A DNA stretch of 64,000 bases, from the NCBI RefSeq assembly GCF_013359865.1, contig NZ_JABMCE010000077.1, positions 25,440 to 89,439 of the forward strand. The letters are read 5' to 3'. The notes beneath the pieces are model-generated. The model did not search any database, was not told the origin of the DNA, and saw only the letters and a program-made list of their open reading frames with translations. The DNA is from Curtobacterium pusillum (GTDB taxonomy: Bacteria > Actinomycetota > Actinomycetes > Actinomycetales > Microbacteriaceae). The translations under genes and the position numbers were made by a program. Positions within the stretch are counted from its first letter, which is position 1; the number at the start of each line of letters is the position of its first letter. Below, in pieces: positions 43,799-52,103 of this stretch.

Positions 43799-46456
43799 AT
43801 GCAGACCGCAGAGATCCGCCGCCGTTGGCTCCAGTTCTTCGGTGACCGCGGCCACACCGTCGTCCCGTCCGCCTCGCTCGTCTCGGACGACCCCTCGCTC
43901 CTGTTCACGGTCGCCGGCATGGTGCCGTTCATCCCGTACCTGACCGGGCTCATCCCCGCGCCGTACCCCCGCGCGACGAGCGTGCAGAAGTGCATCCGGA
44001 CGAACGACATCGAAGAGGTCGGCAAGACCCCTCGGCACGGCACGTTCTTCCAGATGAACGGCAACTTCTCGTTCGGCGACTACTTCAAGGAGCAGGCGAT
44101 CCAGTACGCCTGGGACTTCCTGACGACGCCGGAGTCCGACGGCGGCCTCGGCTTCGCAGCCGACGACCTCTGGGTCACCGTGTACGAGGACGACGACGAG
44201 GCGATCGCGTTCTGGAAGCAGCACTCGTCCCTGCCCGAGGAACGCATCCAGCGGCTCGGGAAGGACACCAACTACTGGTCGACCGGCCAGCCGGGGCCGG
44301 CGGGTCCCTGCTCGGAGATCTTCTTCGACCGCGGTCCCGAGTACGGCATCGACGGCGGACCCGCGACGGACGACGACCGCTACGTCGAGATCTGGAACCT
44401 CGTGTTCATGCAGTACCAGATCGCCGACGTGCGCTCGAAGTACGACTTCGAGATCACCGGGGAGCTGCCGAACAAGAACATCGACACCGGCATGGGGCTC
44501 GAGCGCGTCGCCTTCATCAAGCAGGGCGTCGACAACATGTACGAGATCGACCAGGTGCGTCCGGTCCTCGACAAGGCGGCCGAGATCTCCGGCCGTCGGT
44601 ACGGGGCCGTGCACGAGGACGACGTCCGCATGCGCGTGATCGCGGACCACGTCCGGTCGGCCCTCATGCTCATCGCCGACGGCGTCACCCCGTCGAACGA
44701 GGGGCGCGGGTACATCCTCCGTCGTCTGCTCCGACGCACGGTGCGGGCGATGCGGCTCCTCGGTGTCGAGGGAGCGACGTTCCCGCAGCTCTTCCCGCAG
44801 TCGCGCGACGCCATGCGCGACGCCTACCCCGAAGTCGCCTCCGACTACGACCGCATCTCGCGCATCGCGTACGCGGAAGAGGAGACCTTCCTCCGCACGC
44901 TCGCGCAGGGCACGACCATCCTCGACGTCGCGGTGGAGCGCGCGAAGCAGGACGGCGTTCCCTCGATCGGCGGCGACACGGCGTTCCTCCTGCACGACAC
45001 CTTCGGGTTCCCGATCGACCTCACGATGGAGATGGCGGAAGAGGCCGGCGTCCAGGTCGACCGCTCCGCCTTCGAGACCCTCATGTCCGAACAGCGTGCG
45101 CGGGCGAAGGCGGACGCGAAGAGCAAGAAGACGGCACTGGCCGACCTCAGCGTCTACAGCGCGTTCCGCGCGAAGGGCGAGACCGTCTTCCTCGGCTACG
45201 ACGCGCTCGAGGCCGAGACGAACGTCCTCGGCATCATCGTGGACGGCGTCAGCGTCGACCGTGCGGTCACGGGCGACATCGCGGAGGTCATCCTCGGCGA
45301 GACCTCGCTGTATGCGGAGTCCGGCGGCCAGGACGCCGACCAGGGCTCGATCGTGGGCAACGGCTTCGACCTCGAGGTGCTCGACGTGCAGCGCCCCGTC
45401 GCGGGCCTGTGGAGCCACACCGTCCAGGTCCGCTCGGGCGAGGTCGGGGTCGGCGCGCCGGCAACGACCGTCGTGGACGCCGAGTACCGCCGCGGGGCGA
45501 CCCAGGCGCACTCGGCGACGCACCTCGTGAACGCCGCGCTGCGGGACATCCTCGGGCCGGAAGCGCTCCAGGCCGGCTCGTACAACAAGTCCGGCTACAT
45601 GCGCCTCGACTTCTCCTGGTCGCAGCCGGTGTCGACCGAGACGCGCTCCGAGATCGAGGAGGTCGTCAACACCGCGATCCGCTCCGACCTCGAGGTCTCG
45701 ACCCGGGTGCTCCCGCTCGACGAGGCGAAGTCCCTCGGTGCGCAGGCGCTCTTCGGCGAGAAGTACGGCTCCGAGGTCCGCATGGTCGACATCGGCGGCC
45801 CGTGGTCCCGCGAGCTCTGCGGTGGCACGCACGTCGCGTCCAGCGCGCAGGTCGGTCTCGTCAACCTCGTGGGGGAGTCGAGCGTCGGCTCGACGAACCG
45901 TCGCGTCGAGGCGCTCGTCGGGCTCGAGGGCTTCCGGGACCTCGCCGTCGAGCGGACCATCGTGTCGCAGCTGTCGAGCGCGCTCAAGGCTCCTCGCGAG
46001 GACCTGCCGACCCGCGTGCAGTCCCTCATGGAGGACCTGCGGACCGCACAGAAGCGGATCGCCGAGTTCGAGTCCGCGAACCTGCAGCAGCGCGTCCCGT
46101 CGATCGCCCGCCAGGCGACGACCGTCGGTACGACGACCGTGGTGGCCGAATCCGTTCCGGGCCTGCAGTCCGGGGACGACCTCCGCGCCCTCGCGACCGG
46201 TGTCCGCGGCCAGCTCGGCGACGGCGCGGCCGTCGTGGTGCTCGGCGCCGTGATCAACGACAAGCCCGTCGTCATCGTCGCGACGAACGACGCGGCGCGC
46301 GCCGCCGGCGTCCAGGCGGGACCGCTCGCGAAGGAAGCGGCCGGGGTGCTCGGCGGTGGTGGCGGCGGCAAGCCGGACCTCGCGCAGGGTGGTGGCACCG
46401 ACGCGTCGGCGCTGCCGGCTGCGCTCCGTGCGGTGACCGACCGGCTCGCGGCCTGA
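43799..46456 (+). CDS. alaS: Alanyl-tRNA synthetase
   Basis: 885 residues, full length. The class II catalytic core shows MNGNFSFGDYFKEQAI, the anticodon-independent tRNA-recognition part follows, and the editing domain has the zinc-like pair AHSATHLVNAAL and CGGTHVASS. The C-terminal domain contains DLRTAQKRIAEFESANLQQ and ends with a Gly-rich segment GGGGGGKPDLAQGGGTD (the C-Ala glycine-rich motif). The ATG at 43799 starts at MQTAEIRRRWLQFF; the frame is open further up but through the preceding gene. GGAAG is six bases before the ATG. ruvX follows after two bases. Confidence 0.97.
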   Translation: MQTAEIRRRWLQFFGDRGHTVVPSASLVSDDPSLLFTVAGMVPFIPYLTGLIPAPYPRATSVQKCIRTNDIEEVGKTPRHGTFFQMNGNFSFGDYFKEQAIQYAWDFLTTPESDGGLGFAADDLWVTVYEDDDEAIAFWKQHSSLPEERIQRLGKDTNYWSTGQPGPAGPCSEIFFDRGPEYGIDGGPATDDDRYVEIWNLVFMQYQIADVRSKYDFEITGELPNKNIDTGMGLERVAFIKQGVDNMYEIDQVRPVLDKAAEISGRRYGAVHEDDVRMRVIADHVRSALMLIADGVTPSNEGRGYILRRLLRRTVRAMRLLGVEGATFPQLFPQSRDAMRDAYPEVASDYDRISRIAYAEEETFLRTLAQGTTILDVAVERAKQDGVPSIGGDTAFLLHDTFGFPIDLTMEMAEEAGVQVDRSAFETLMSEQRARAKADAKSKKTALADLSVYSAFRAKGETVFLGYDALEAETNVLGIIVDGVSVDRAVTGDIAEVILGETSLYAESGGQDADQGSIVGNGFDLEVLDVQRPVAGLWSHTVQVRSGEVGVGAPATTVVDAEYRRGATQAHSATHLVNAALRDILGPEALQAGSYNKSGYMRLDFSWSQPVSTETRSEIEEVVNTAIRSDLEVSTRVLPLDEAKSLGAQALFGEKYGSEVRMVDIGGPWSRELCGGTHVASSAQVGLVNLVGESSVGSTNRRVEALVGLEGFRDLAVERTIVSQLSSALKAPREDLPTRVQSLMEDLRTAQKRIAEFESANLQQRVPSIARQATTVGTTTVVAESVPGLQSGDDLRALATGVRGQLGDGAAVVVLGAVINDKPVVIVATNDAARAAGVQAGPLAKEAAGVLGGGGGGKPDLAQGGGTDASALPAALRAVTDRLAA

Positions 46457-46458
46457 TC

Positions 46459-46908
46459 GTGGCCGTCCGATCCGGGCGACGGCTCGGCATCGACGTCGGT
46501 CGAGCCCGGATCGGGGTCGCCGTGTGCGACCGCGACGGACTCCTCGCGACGCCGGTCGAGACCGTCGCCCGCGACGACGACTCCGACGTCCGGCGGATCC
46601 TCGAGGTCGCGGACGAGTACGACGTGCTGGAGATCGTCGTCGGGCTGCCCCTGTCGATGTCCGGCGGGGACACCCCGTCGACGGCTGACGCCCGCGCGTT
46701 CGCGGTCCGGCTCGCCGAGCACCGGCCGGTGCGGCTCGTCGACGAACGACTCTCGACGGTCACCGCGCAACGCGGGCTGCACCAGGCGGGGAAGAACACG
46801 AAGAAGTCCCGCGCCGTGATCGACCAAGCGGCCGCTGTTATCATTCTGCAACACGCGCTCGACCACGAGCGTGCGTCCGGCGCCCCACCGGGGGCCACGC
46901 TCCCCTGA
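46459..46908 (+). CDS. ruvX: RuvX/YqgF family nuclease-fold protein
   Basis: 149 residues. The RNase H-like fold is seen as GIDVGRARIGVAVCDRDGLLATP, the second acidic position in VVGLPLSMSG, and VDERLSTVTAQRGL with DQAAAVIILQHAL. YqgF proteins process the 5' end of 16S pre-rRNA, and Holliday-junction resolution has also been claimed for the family. The GTG at 46459 follows the alaS stop by two bases. The order alaS-ruvX-mltG-aroC is standard for actinobacteria. Confidence 0.93.
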   Translation: MAVRSGRRLGIDVGRARIGVAVCDRDGLLATPVETVARDDDSDVRRILEVADEYDVLEIVVGLPLSMSGGDTPSTADARAFAVRLAEHRPVRLVDERLSTVTAQRGLHQAGKNTKKSRAVIDQAAAVIILQHALDHERASGAPPGATLP

Positions 46909-47007
46909 CAGTGCACGTACCAAGCTGTGCTCGCCTGATCGCGGCTGCCACACCGTCGCCCAGCACCGTAGCCCAGGCGGAGTTCCCGACCGAGAGACCG
47001 AGGACCG

Positions 47008-48546
47008 TTGGCAGACGACCTGGACTGGAACGCGATCATCGCGCCCGGCAACGACGCCGAGCGGCGGAAGACGACTTCCGACCGCGCGGCCACCCCCGAT
47101 GAACGCGGCGGAGCGGTCGACGCGTCCGGCACCCAGCACGTCGCCGGACGCCCGATGTCCCGGCGCGAGGCGCGCGAGGCGGAAGCTGCACGTGCCCGCG
47201 AGGCGTCCGCGAAGGACTCCGTGGCCGCGGGCGACACGTCCGTCGCGTCGACACGGGACGAGCTGCACCCCGAGGTGCACGCCCTGCTGACGGGCGAGGT
47301 GCGCGTCGACGACGACGCGCGTGCCGGAGCGCTCGGCGCGGCGCGCCCCGCGGCGCCCGACGAGAGCCGTCTCGACCAGGGCGACCACCGCTCTGGAGGC
47401 GCGGGAGACGACGGCCGCGGCGGTCGCGGCGGACGCGGGGGAGCCTCCAGGGCGCCCCGCGAACCGCGGGAACCGCGCGGGAAGCGGCGTCGCGGCCCGC
47501 TGATCGCGGGCATCGTCATCGTCGCCGTGGTGCTCGGGGGCGGCGTGTCGGCCTACGCGTTCGCCGCTCCGAAGGTGCAGCAGCTCGTCTCGGCGATCAG
47601 CGGCTCGAAGGAGCCCGACGACTACACGGGCGGTGGCACGAGCAAGGTGACCATCACCATCAAGCAGGGCGACATCGGCGAGGACGTCGCGAAGACCCTG
47701 CAGCGCAGTGGTGTGGTCAAGGACTCGAAGGTGTTCTACAAGCTCCTGCTCGCCTCACCGGACGTCCAGTTCCAGCCGGGTTCGTACTCGCTCAAGAAGA
47801 AGATGAGTTCGAAGTCCGCCCTCGCAGCGCTGCAGGACAAGGACAACCGCGTGCAGGCGTCCATCGTGATCCCGGAGGGCACCGCGCTCAAGGACATCGA
47901 GGCCGGCATGGTCTCGAAGGCCGGGCTGTCCGAGTCCGAGGTGTCGGCGGCGGCGAAGGACCTGTCCGCCTACGGACTGCCCTCGAACGTCACGACGCTC
48001 GAGGGGTGGCTGTTCCCGGCGACGTACCCGATCAACCCGGGCTGGACGGCGACGCAGTACTTCAAGTCGATGGTCGACACGATGAAGGAGCACCTCGCCG
48101 CCGCCGGTGTCGCCGAGGCCGACCAGGAGCACGTGATCGTCTTCGCGTCGCTCGTGCAGAAGGAAGCCGGACTCGCGGCCGACTACCCGAAGGTCGCGCG
48201 GGTCTTCCAGAACCGTCTCGACAAGGGCATGAAGCTGCAGTCCGACGCCACCGTGGCCTACGGGACGGGGAACACCCACACGGTGACGACGACGGACGCC
48301 GAGCGTGCCGACGCCTCGAACAGGTACAACACCTACGTGCACGACGGACTCCCGCCGGCACCGATCTCGAACCCCGGCGACGTGGCGATCCAAGCCGTCA
48401 CGCACGAGGCCTCGGGCAACTGGCTGTACTTCGTGACCGTGAACCTCGAGACCGGCGAGACGGTGTTCTCGGACACGTACGACCAGCACCTCGCCGCCGT
48501 GAAGCAGTTCCAGGCCTGGCTCCGCGCACACCCCGACTACCAGTAG
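47008..48546 (+). CDS. mltG: Endolytic peptidoglycan transglycosylase MltG
   Basis: 512 residues. An unusual TTG appears to be the start, giving LADDLDWNAIIAPG. A cytoplasmic region of ~160 residues, rich in Arg, Glu and Gly near its end (GRGGRGGRGG), precedes one membrane helix (about 164-186). The extracytoplasmic part has a LysM-like region (VTITIKQGDIGEDVAKTL) and then the YceG catalytic domain; the catalytic Glu386 lies in LVQKEAGLAADYPKVARVFQNRL. MltG cuts nascent glycan strands. Ribosome-binding site is weak (GAGG-like at about 47000), so start confidence is lower than for the gene itself. The C-terminus is intact. Confidence 0.92.
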   Translation: MADDLDWNAIIAPGNDAERRKTTSDRAATPDERGGAVDASGTQHVAGRPMSRREAREAEAARAREASAKDSVAAGDTSVASTRDELHPEVHALLTGEVRVDDDARAGALGAARPAAPDESRLDQGDHRSGGAGDDGRGGRGGRGGASRAPREPREPRGKRRRGPLIAGIVIVAVVLGGGVSAYAFAAPKVQQLVSAISGSKEPDDYTGGGTSKVTITIKQGDIGEDVAKTLQRSGVVKDSKVFYKLLLASPDVQFQPGSYSLKKKMSSKSALAALQDKDNRVQASIVIPEGTALKDIEAGMVSKAGLSESEVSAAAKDLSAYGLPSNVTTLEGWLFPATYPINPGWTATQYFKSMVDTMKEHLAAAGVAEADQEHVIVFASLVQKEAGLAADYPKVARVFQNRLDKGMKLQSDATVAYGTGNTHTVTTTDAERADASNRYNTYVHDGLPPAPISNPGDVAIQAVTHEASGNWLYFVTVNLETGETVFSDTYDQHLAAVKQFQAWLRAHPDYQ

Positions 48547-48578
48547 ACGACCGGCGTCGCACGGGTCCGTCGCTGTGG

Positions 48579-48584
48579 GAAGAT
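48579..48584 (+). promoter_or_regulatory. Possible -10 element (GAAGAT) of aroC
   Basis: GAAGAT is followed by seven bases and the ATG at 48592, consistent with the leaderless pattern, though the hexamer is a poor match. Confidence 0.35.
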
Positions 48585-48591
48585 GGGCACC

Positions 48592-49812
48592 ATGCTTCGT
48601 TGGTTGACTGCTGGTGAGTCCCACGGACCCGAACTGATCGCGATGCTCGAGGGTCTGCCCGCGGGTGTCCCGGTGTCGTTCGAGTCCATCCGTACCGATC
48701 TCGCGCGTCGCAAGCTCGGCTACGGCCGCGGCTCCCGCATGAAGTTCGAGCAGGACGAGCTGCACGTCTCCGGTGGTGTCCGCCACGGGTACTCCCTCGG
48801 CAGCCCGATCGCGATCCGGATCGGCAACACCGAGTGGCCGAAGTGGGTCGAGGTCATGAACCCCGAACCCGTCGAGCAGACCGAGATCTCCCGCGGTCGC
48901 AGCGCGCCCCTCACCCGGCCGCGTCCGGGCCACGCCGACCTGGTCGGCATGCAGAAGTACGGCTTCGACGAGGCCCGTCCGATCCTCGAGCGTGCATCGG
49001 CCCGTGAGACCGCGGCCCGCGTGGCCCTCGGAGCCGTCGCGAAGTCGTTCCTCGCCGAACTCGGCATCCGTTCGGTGGCGCACACGCTGCAGGTCGGCAC
49101 GGTCCGCGTTCCCGACGGCACCGCGCTGCCCCTGCCCGACGACGTCGACCGCCTCGACGACGACCAGCTGCGCTGCTTCGACACAGAGACGTCCGCGCGC
49201 ATGGTGACCGAGGTCGAAGCCGCGAAGAAGGACGGCGACACCCTCGGCGGCGTCGTCGAGGTCCTGTTCTACGGCGTCCCGCCCGGACTCGGTTCGCACG
49301 TGCAGTGGGACCGCCGTCTCGACGCCCGCCTCGCCGCCGCGATCATGGGCATCCAGGCGATCAAGGGCGTCGAGGTCGGCGACGGCTTCGCGACCGCCGC
49401 ACGCCGCGGGTCCGAGGCGCACGACGAGCTCTTCCGCGAGGCCGGCGAGATCGTCCGCACGACCGACCGCGCCGGCGGCACCGAGGGCGGCATGTCCACC
49501 GGCACCGTGCTGCGCGTCCGCGCCGGCATGAAGCCGATCGCGACGGTCCCGCACGCGCTGCACACCATCGACGTCGCCACCGGTGAAGAAGCGTCGGCGC
49601 ACCACCAGCGCTCCGACGTCTGCGCCGTCCCGGCCGCGGGCGTTGTGGCCGAGGCCATGGTCGCGCTCGTCCTCGCGGACGCGGTGCTCGAGAAGTTCGG
49701 CGGCGACAACGTCGTCGAGACGAAGCGGAACCTCGACGCGTACCTGGCGTCGATCCCGGAGACGCTGCGCTCCCGTCGCACCGAGGCCGCCGAGCACTCC
49801 ACCGCCTGGTGA
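48592..49812 (+). CDS. aroC: Chorismate synthase
   Basis: 406 residues; last step of the shikimate pathway, FMN-dependent. Signature blocks are [10 protein letters not shown] near the start, [28 protein letters not shown], and [18 protein letters not shown] near the end. The ATG at 48592 begins [10 protein letters not shown], which matches relatives; an upstream in-frame ATG would add MGT only. It overlaps aroK by GTGA, forming a coupled aroC-aroK-aroB set. The 3-dehydroquinase gene often found after aroB is not here. Confidence 0.97.
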   Translation: MLRWLTAGESHGPELIAMLEGLPAGVPVSFESIRTDLARRKLGYGRGSRMKFEQDELHVSGGVRHGYSLGSPIAIRIGNTEWPKWVEVMNPEPVEQTEISRGRSAPLTRPRPGHADLVGMQKYGFDEARPILERASARETAARVALGAVAKSFLAELGIRSVAHTLQVGTVRVPDGTALPLPDDVDRLDDDQLRCFDTETSARMVTEVEAAKKDGDTLGGVVEVLFYGVPPGLGSHVQWDRRLDARLAAAIMGIQAIKGVEVGDGFATAARRGSEAHDELFREAGEIVRTTDRAGGTEGGMSTGTVLRVRAGMKPIATVPHALHTIDVATGEEASAHHQRSDVCAVPAAGVVAEAMVALVLADAVLEKFGGDNVVETKRNLDAYLASIPETLRSRRTEAAEHSTAW

Positions 49813-50381
49813 GCACCCGCGCACCGGGCGTGAGCACCGAGCCGGTGGAGCAGCACGCGCCGGTGGTGATCATCGGGCCGATGGGGGCCGGGAAGTCGAG
49901 CGTCGGCAAACGCGTCGCGAAGGCCCTCGGCGTGCCGTTCACGGACACCGACCGGGCCATCGTGCGCGAGCACGGGCCGATCCCGGGCATCTTCGCGGAC
50001 CGCGGCGAGCCGGAGTTCCGCGAGCTCGAGGCCGCGGCCGTCCGGACCGCGATGGCGACCGGCGGCGTGATCGCCGTCGGCGGCGGTGCCGTCACGCACG
50101 CGTCCACGAGAGAGGCCATGGCCGGGGCGAGCATCGTCCTGCTCACCGTCTCGCCCGAGGCCGTCGCGGACCGGATCGCCGGCAGCGACCGACCGCTGCT
50201 CGCGAACGGCGGCATCGACGCGTGGCAGACCATCATGGACGAGCGCGCGGCGACCTACGCCGAGCTCGCGCACGCCGTGTTCGACACCTCCCGCCGGCCG
50301 ATGTCGCACGTCGTGGACGACGTCGTGGCGTGGCTGCGAGCGGGCGGGGACACCAGCACCGAGAACGAGGGAACAGCGTGA
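49809..50381 (+). CDS. aroK: Shikimate kinase
   Basis: 190 residues. The P-loop reads [20 protein letters not shown], followed by [11 protein letters not shown] with the substrate-binding Asp, FRELE and GGGAVTH for shikimate binding, and the lid-region DRPLLANGG. It uses ATP to make shikimate 3-phosphate. A 14-residue N-terminal extension precedes the fold. Start and stop overlap aroC and aroB by 4 bases each. Confidence 0.95.
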   Translation: MSTRAPGVSTEPVEQHAPVVIIGPMGAGKSSVGKRVAKALGVPFTDTDRAIVREHGPIPGIFADRGEPEFRELEAAAVRTAMATGGVIAVGGGAVTHASTREAMAGASIVLLTVSPEAVADRIAGSDRPLLANGGIDAWQTIMDERAATYAELAHAVFDTSRRPMSHVVDDVVAWLRAGGDTSTENEGTA

Positions 50382-51484
50382 CCGAGTCGACCGAGTCCGT
50401 CCTGCCGGAGGGCACCACCGAGATCCGCGTCGGCGGGGACGACGGCTACGTCGTGGCCGTCGGGAACGGGCTGCTCGGGTCGGTCCCGGCGCTGCTCGGA
50501 CCCCGCGTCGCCAAGGTCCTCATCGTGCACGCCCCGACGCTCGGCGCGCGGGCGAACGACCTGCGCGACCTCCTCGTCGACTCCGGACTCGAGGCGCTGA
50601 TCGCCGAGGTCCCCGACGCCGAGGGCGCCAAGCGCGTCGAGGTCGCCGCGTTCTGCTGGCAGATCATGGGCCAGTCGGACTTCACCCGCACCGATGCCGT
50701 CATCGGCCTCGGCGGGGGTGCGGTCACCGACCTCGCCGGGTTCGTCGCCGCGACGTGGTTGCGAGGCGTGCCGTACGTGGCGATCCCCACGAGCGTCCTC
50801 GGCATGGTCGACGCGAGCGTCGGCGGCAAGACCGGCATCAACACGAACGAGGGCAAGAACCTCGTCGGGGCCTTCTATGCCCCGCGCGCGGTCGTCGCGG
50901 ACCTCGACCTCGTCCGCACGCTGCCGCGCAACGAGATCCTCACCGGGTTCGCGGAGATCGTGAAGGCCGGGTTCATCGCCGTGCCGGAGATCCTCGACAT
51001 CGTCGAGGCAGACGTCGACCGCGTCACGGACCCCTCCACCCCGGAGTTCCGCCGCGTCGTGGAGCTCGCGATCGAGCTGAAGGCCCAGGTCGTGTCCGAC
51101 GACTTCACCGAGCAGGGTCGCCGCGAGATCCTCAACTACGGGCACACGCTCGGACACGCGATCGAGCACGCCGAGCGGTACCAGTGGCGGCACGGAGCGG
51201 CCGTCTCGGTGGGCATGGTGTTCGCGGCCGAGCTGGCGCGCCTCACCGGGCACCTCGACGACGCCACGGTCGACCGTCACCGGGCGATCCTGGAGTCCCT
51301 CGAACTGCCGACGACGTACGGCATCGGCCGCTGGGAAGGGCTCCTCGCCACGATGCGCCGCGACAAGAAGGCCCGTGCCGGCATGCTGCGGTTCATCATC
51401 CTCGACGGCGTCGGCAAGCCGGTGACGCTCGAGGGGCCTGAGGACCACCTGCTGTTCACCGCGTACCAGGAGGTCGGGGTCTAG
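50378..51484 (+). CDS. aroB: 3-dehydroquinate synthase
   Basis: 368 residues; second step of the shikimate pathway, NAD- and metal-dependent. NAD-binding GLGGGAVTDLAGFVAATWLRG in part, SVGGKTGINTNEGKNLVGAF, the metal-binding Glu region TGFAEIVKAGFI, and the metal His in NYGHTLGHAIEH and WRHGAAVSVGM are all visible. The GTG overlaps the aroK stop. Its TAG stop overlaps the stop of the gene on the other strand within the four bases CTAG. Confidence 0.96.
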   Translation: MTESTESVLPEGTTEIRVGGDDGYVVAVGNGLLGSVPALLGPRVAKVLIVHAPTLGARANDLRDLLVDSGLEALIAEVPDAEGAKRVEVAAFCWQIMGQSDFTRTDAVIGLGGGAVTDLAGFVAATWLRGVPYVAIPTSVLGMVDASVGGKTGINTNEGKNLVGAFYAPRAVVADLDLVRTLPRNEILTGFAEIVKAGFIAVPEILDIVEADVDRVTDPSTPEFRRVVELAIELKAQVVSDDFTEQGRREILNYGHTLGHAIEHAERYQWRHGAAVSVGMVFAAELARLTGHLDDATVDRHRAILESLELPTTYGIGRWEGLLATMRRDKKARAGMLRFIILDGVGKPVTLEGPEDHLLFTAYQEVGV

Positions 51485-51675
51485 CGGAGCACCCGGCGGG
51501 TCCGGCGCCACCACCACTTGACGCGCATCGACAGGGTGACGATGCCGGTGCGCTGGGACTCGTACCACTCTGCGAGGGTCGCGCCCTCCAGCCAGGCGTC
51601 GAGGACCGCGTCGTCTTCGTCGGTCCCGTCGATGTTGAACTGCGGTGCGTCCGGCAGCGGTCGGAAGATCGGCAT
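51481..51675 (-). CDS. Small unknown protein, second gene of a two-gene minus-strand unit
   Basis: 64 residues: MPIFRPLPDAPQFNIDGTDE at the start, then acidic DDAVLDAWLEG, and a basic Trp-rich end with MRVKWWWRRTRRVLR. I recognise no family. The ATG at 51675 overlaps the stop of the upstream gene as ATGA, and the stop shares the bases CTAG with the aroB stop. The Trp/Arg-rich tail might contact membranes. Small size makes it easy to miss; the overlap with its partner is the best evidence that it is real. Confidence 0.55.
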   Translation of the reverse strand: MPIFRPLPDAPQFNIDGTDEDDAVLDAWLEGATLAEWYESQRTGIVTLSMRVKWWWRRTRRVLR

Positions 51676-51974
51676 CAGTCGGCCTCCGGCTCTCGATCGC
51701 AGACGGGTTCGTACTGGTGTCGCCGCAGTGCGCGTCGTGCGAGGGTCTGGTCTGGTTTCGGGGCCCACCGTACGGTCGTGAGGCGTTCGAGCACAGTTCT
51801 GGAAATGTCGTACTCCGATTGGGTCTCGGTGCGGCGGATCGCCCAGGTGAGCCGCCGCCAGGCGTGGTCGCGGTCTGCCGCACGACGCGACTGGAACGCG
51901 CCGAACCAGCTCACGACTGCGGCCACGATCGCCGCGCCCGCGGCGATGACTGCTCCGACGAGTGCTGTCTCCAT
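51675..51974 (-). CDS. Small single-helix membrane protein, first gene of the unknown pair
   Basis: 99 residues. One membrane helix (about 5-28, ALVGAVIAAGAAIVAAVVSW) is followed by a charged cytoplasmic part with FQSRRAADRDHAWRRLTWAI and TQSEYDISRTVLERLT. The ATG at 51974 is six bases after CAGACT on the minus strand, a leaderless start matching others here. No characterised family is recognised. The pair is inserted between aroB and the UbiB-like gene, in a stretch where pepQ or efp would be expected. Confidence 0.6.
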   Translation of the reverse strand: METALVGAVIAAGAAIVAAVVSWFGAFQSRRAADRDHAWRRLTWAIRRTETQSEYDISRTVLERLTTVRWAPKPDQTLARRALRRHQYEPVCDREPEAD

Positions 51975-51980
51975 GACGCC

Positions 51981-51986
51981 AGTCTG
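51981..51986 (-). promoter_or_regulatory. -10 element (CAGACT) of the two-gene unknown unit
   Basis: CAGACT on the minus strand is followed by six bases and the ATG. The identical hexamer, with identical spacing, precedes the divergent UbiB-like gene. Confidence 0.45.
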
Positions 51987-52024
51987 ACGGGGTGGACCCC
52001 GGTCGGGCGCGCCGGCGAGCCGAT

Positions 52025-52060
52025 CTGTGGAGGGCGAGCCGTGCCTCCAGGCTGTGGAGG
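52025..52060. repeat. Hairpin region with two CTGTGGAG motifs
   Basis: CTGTGGAG occurs at 52025-52032 and 52052-52059; CCTCCA (52044-52049) pairs with TGGAGG (52055-52060). The reverse complement CTCCACAG is the shared core of the hairpins at 12210-12271 and 43437-43480. Lies between two divergent promoters. Confidence 0.5.
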
Positions 52061-52091
52061 ACCGACACCGCGCGCCCGCAGGGCAGGGGAG

Positions 52092-52097
52092 CAGACT
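52092..52097 (+). promoter_or_regulatory. -10 element (CAGACT) of the UbiB-like gene
   Basis: CAGACT is followed by six bases and the GTG at 52104, which fixes that codon as the start. Confidence 0.5.
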
Positions 52098-52103
52098 GGT
52101 ACC

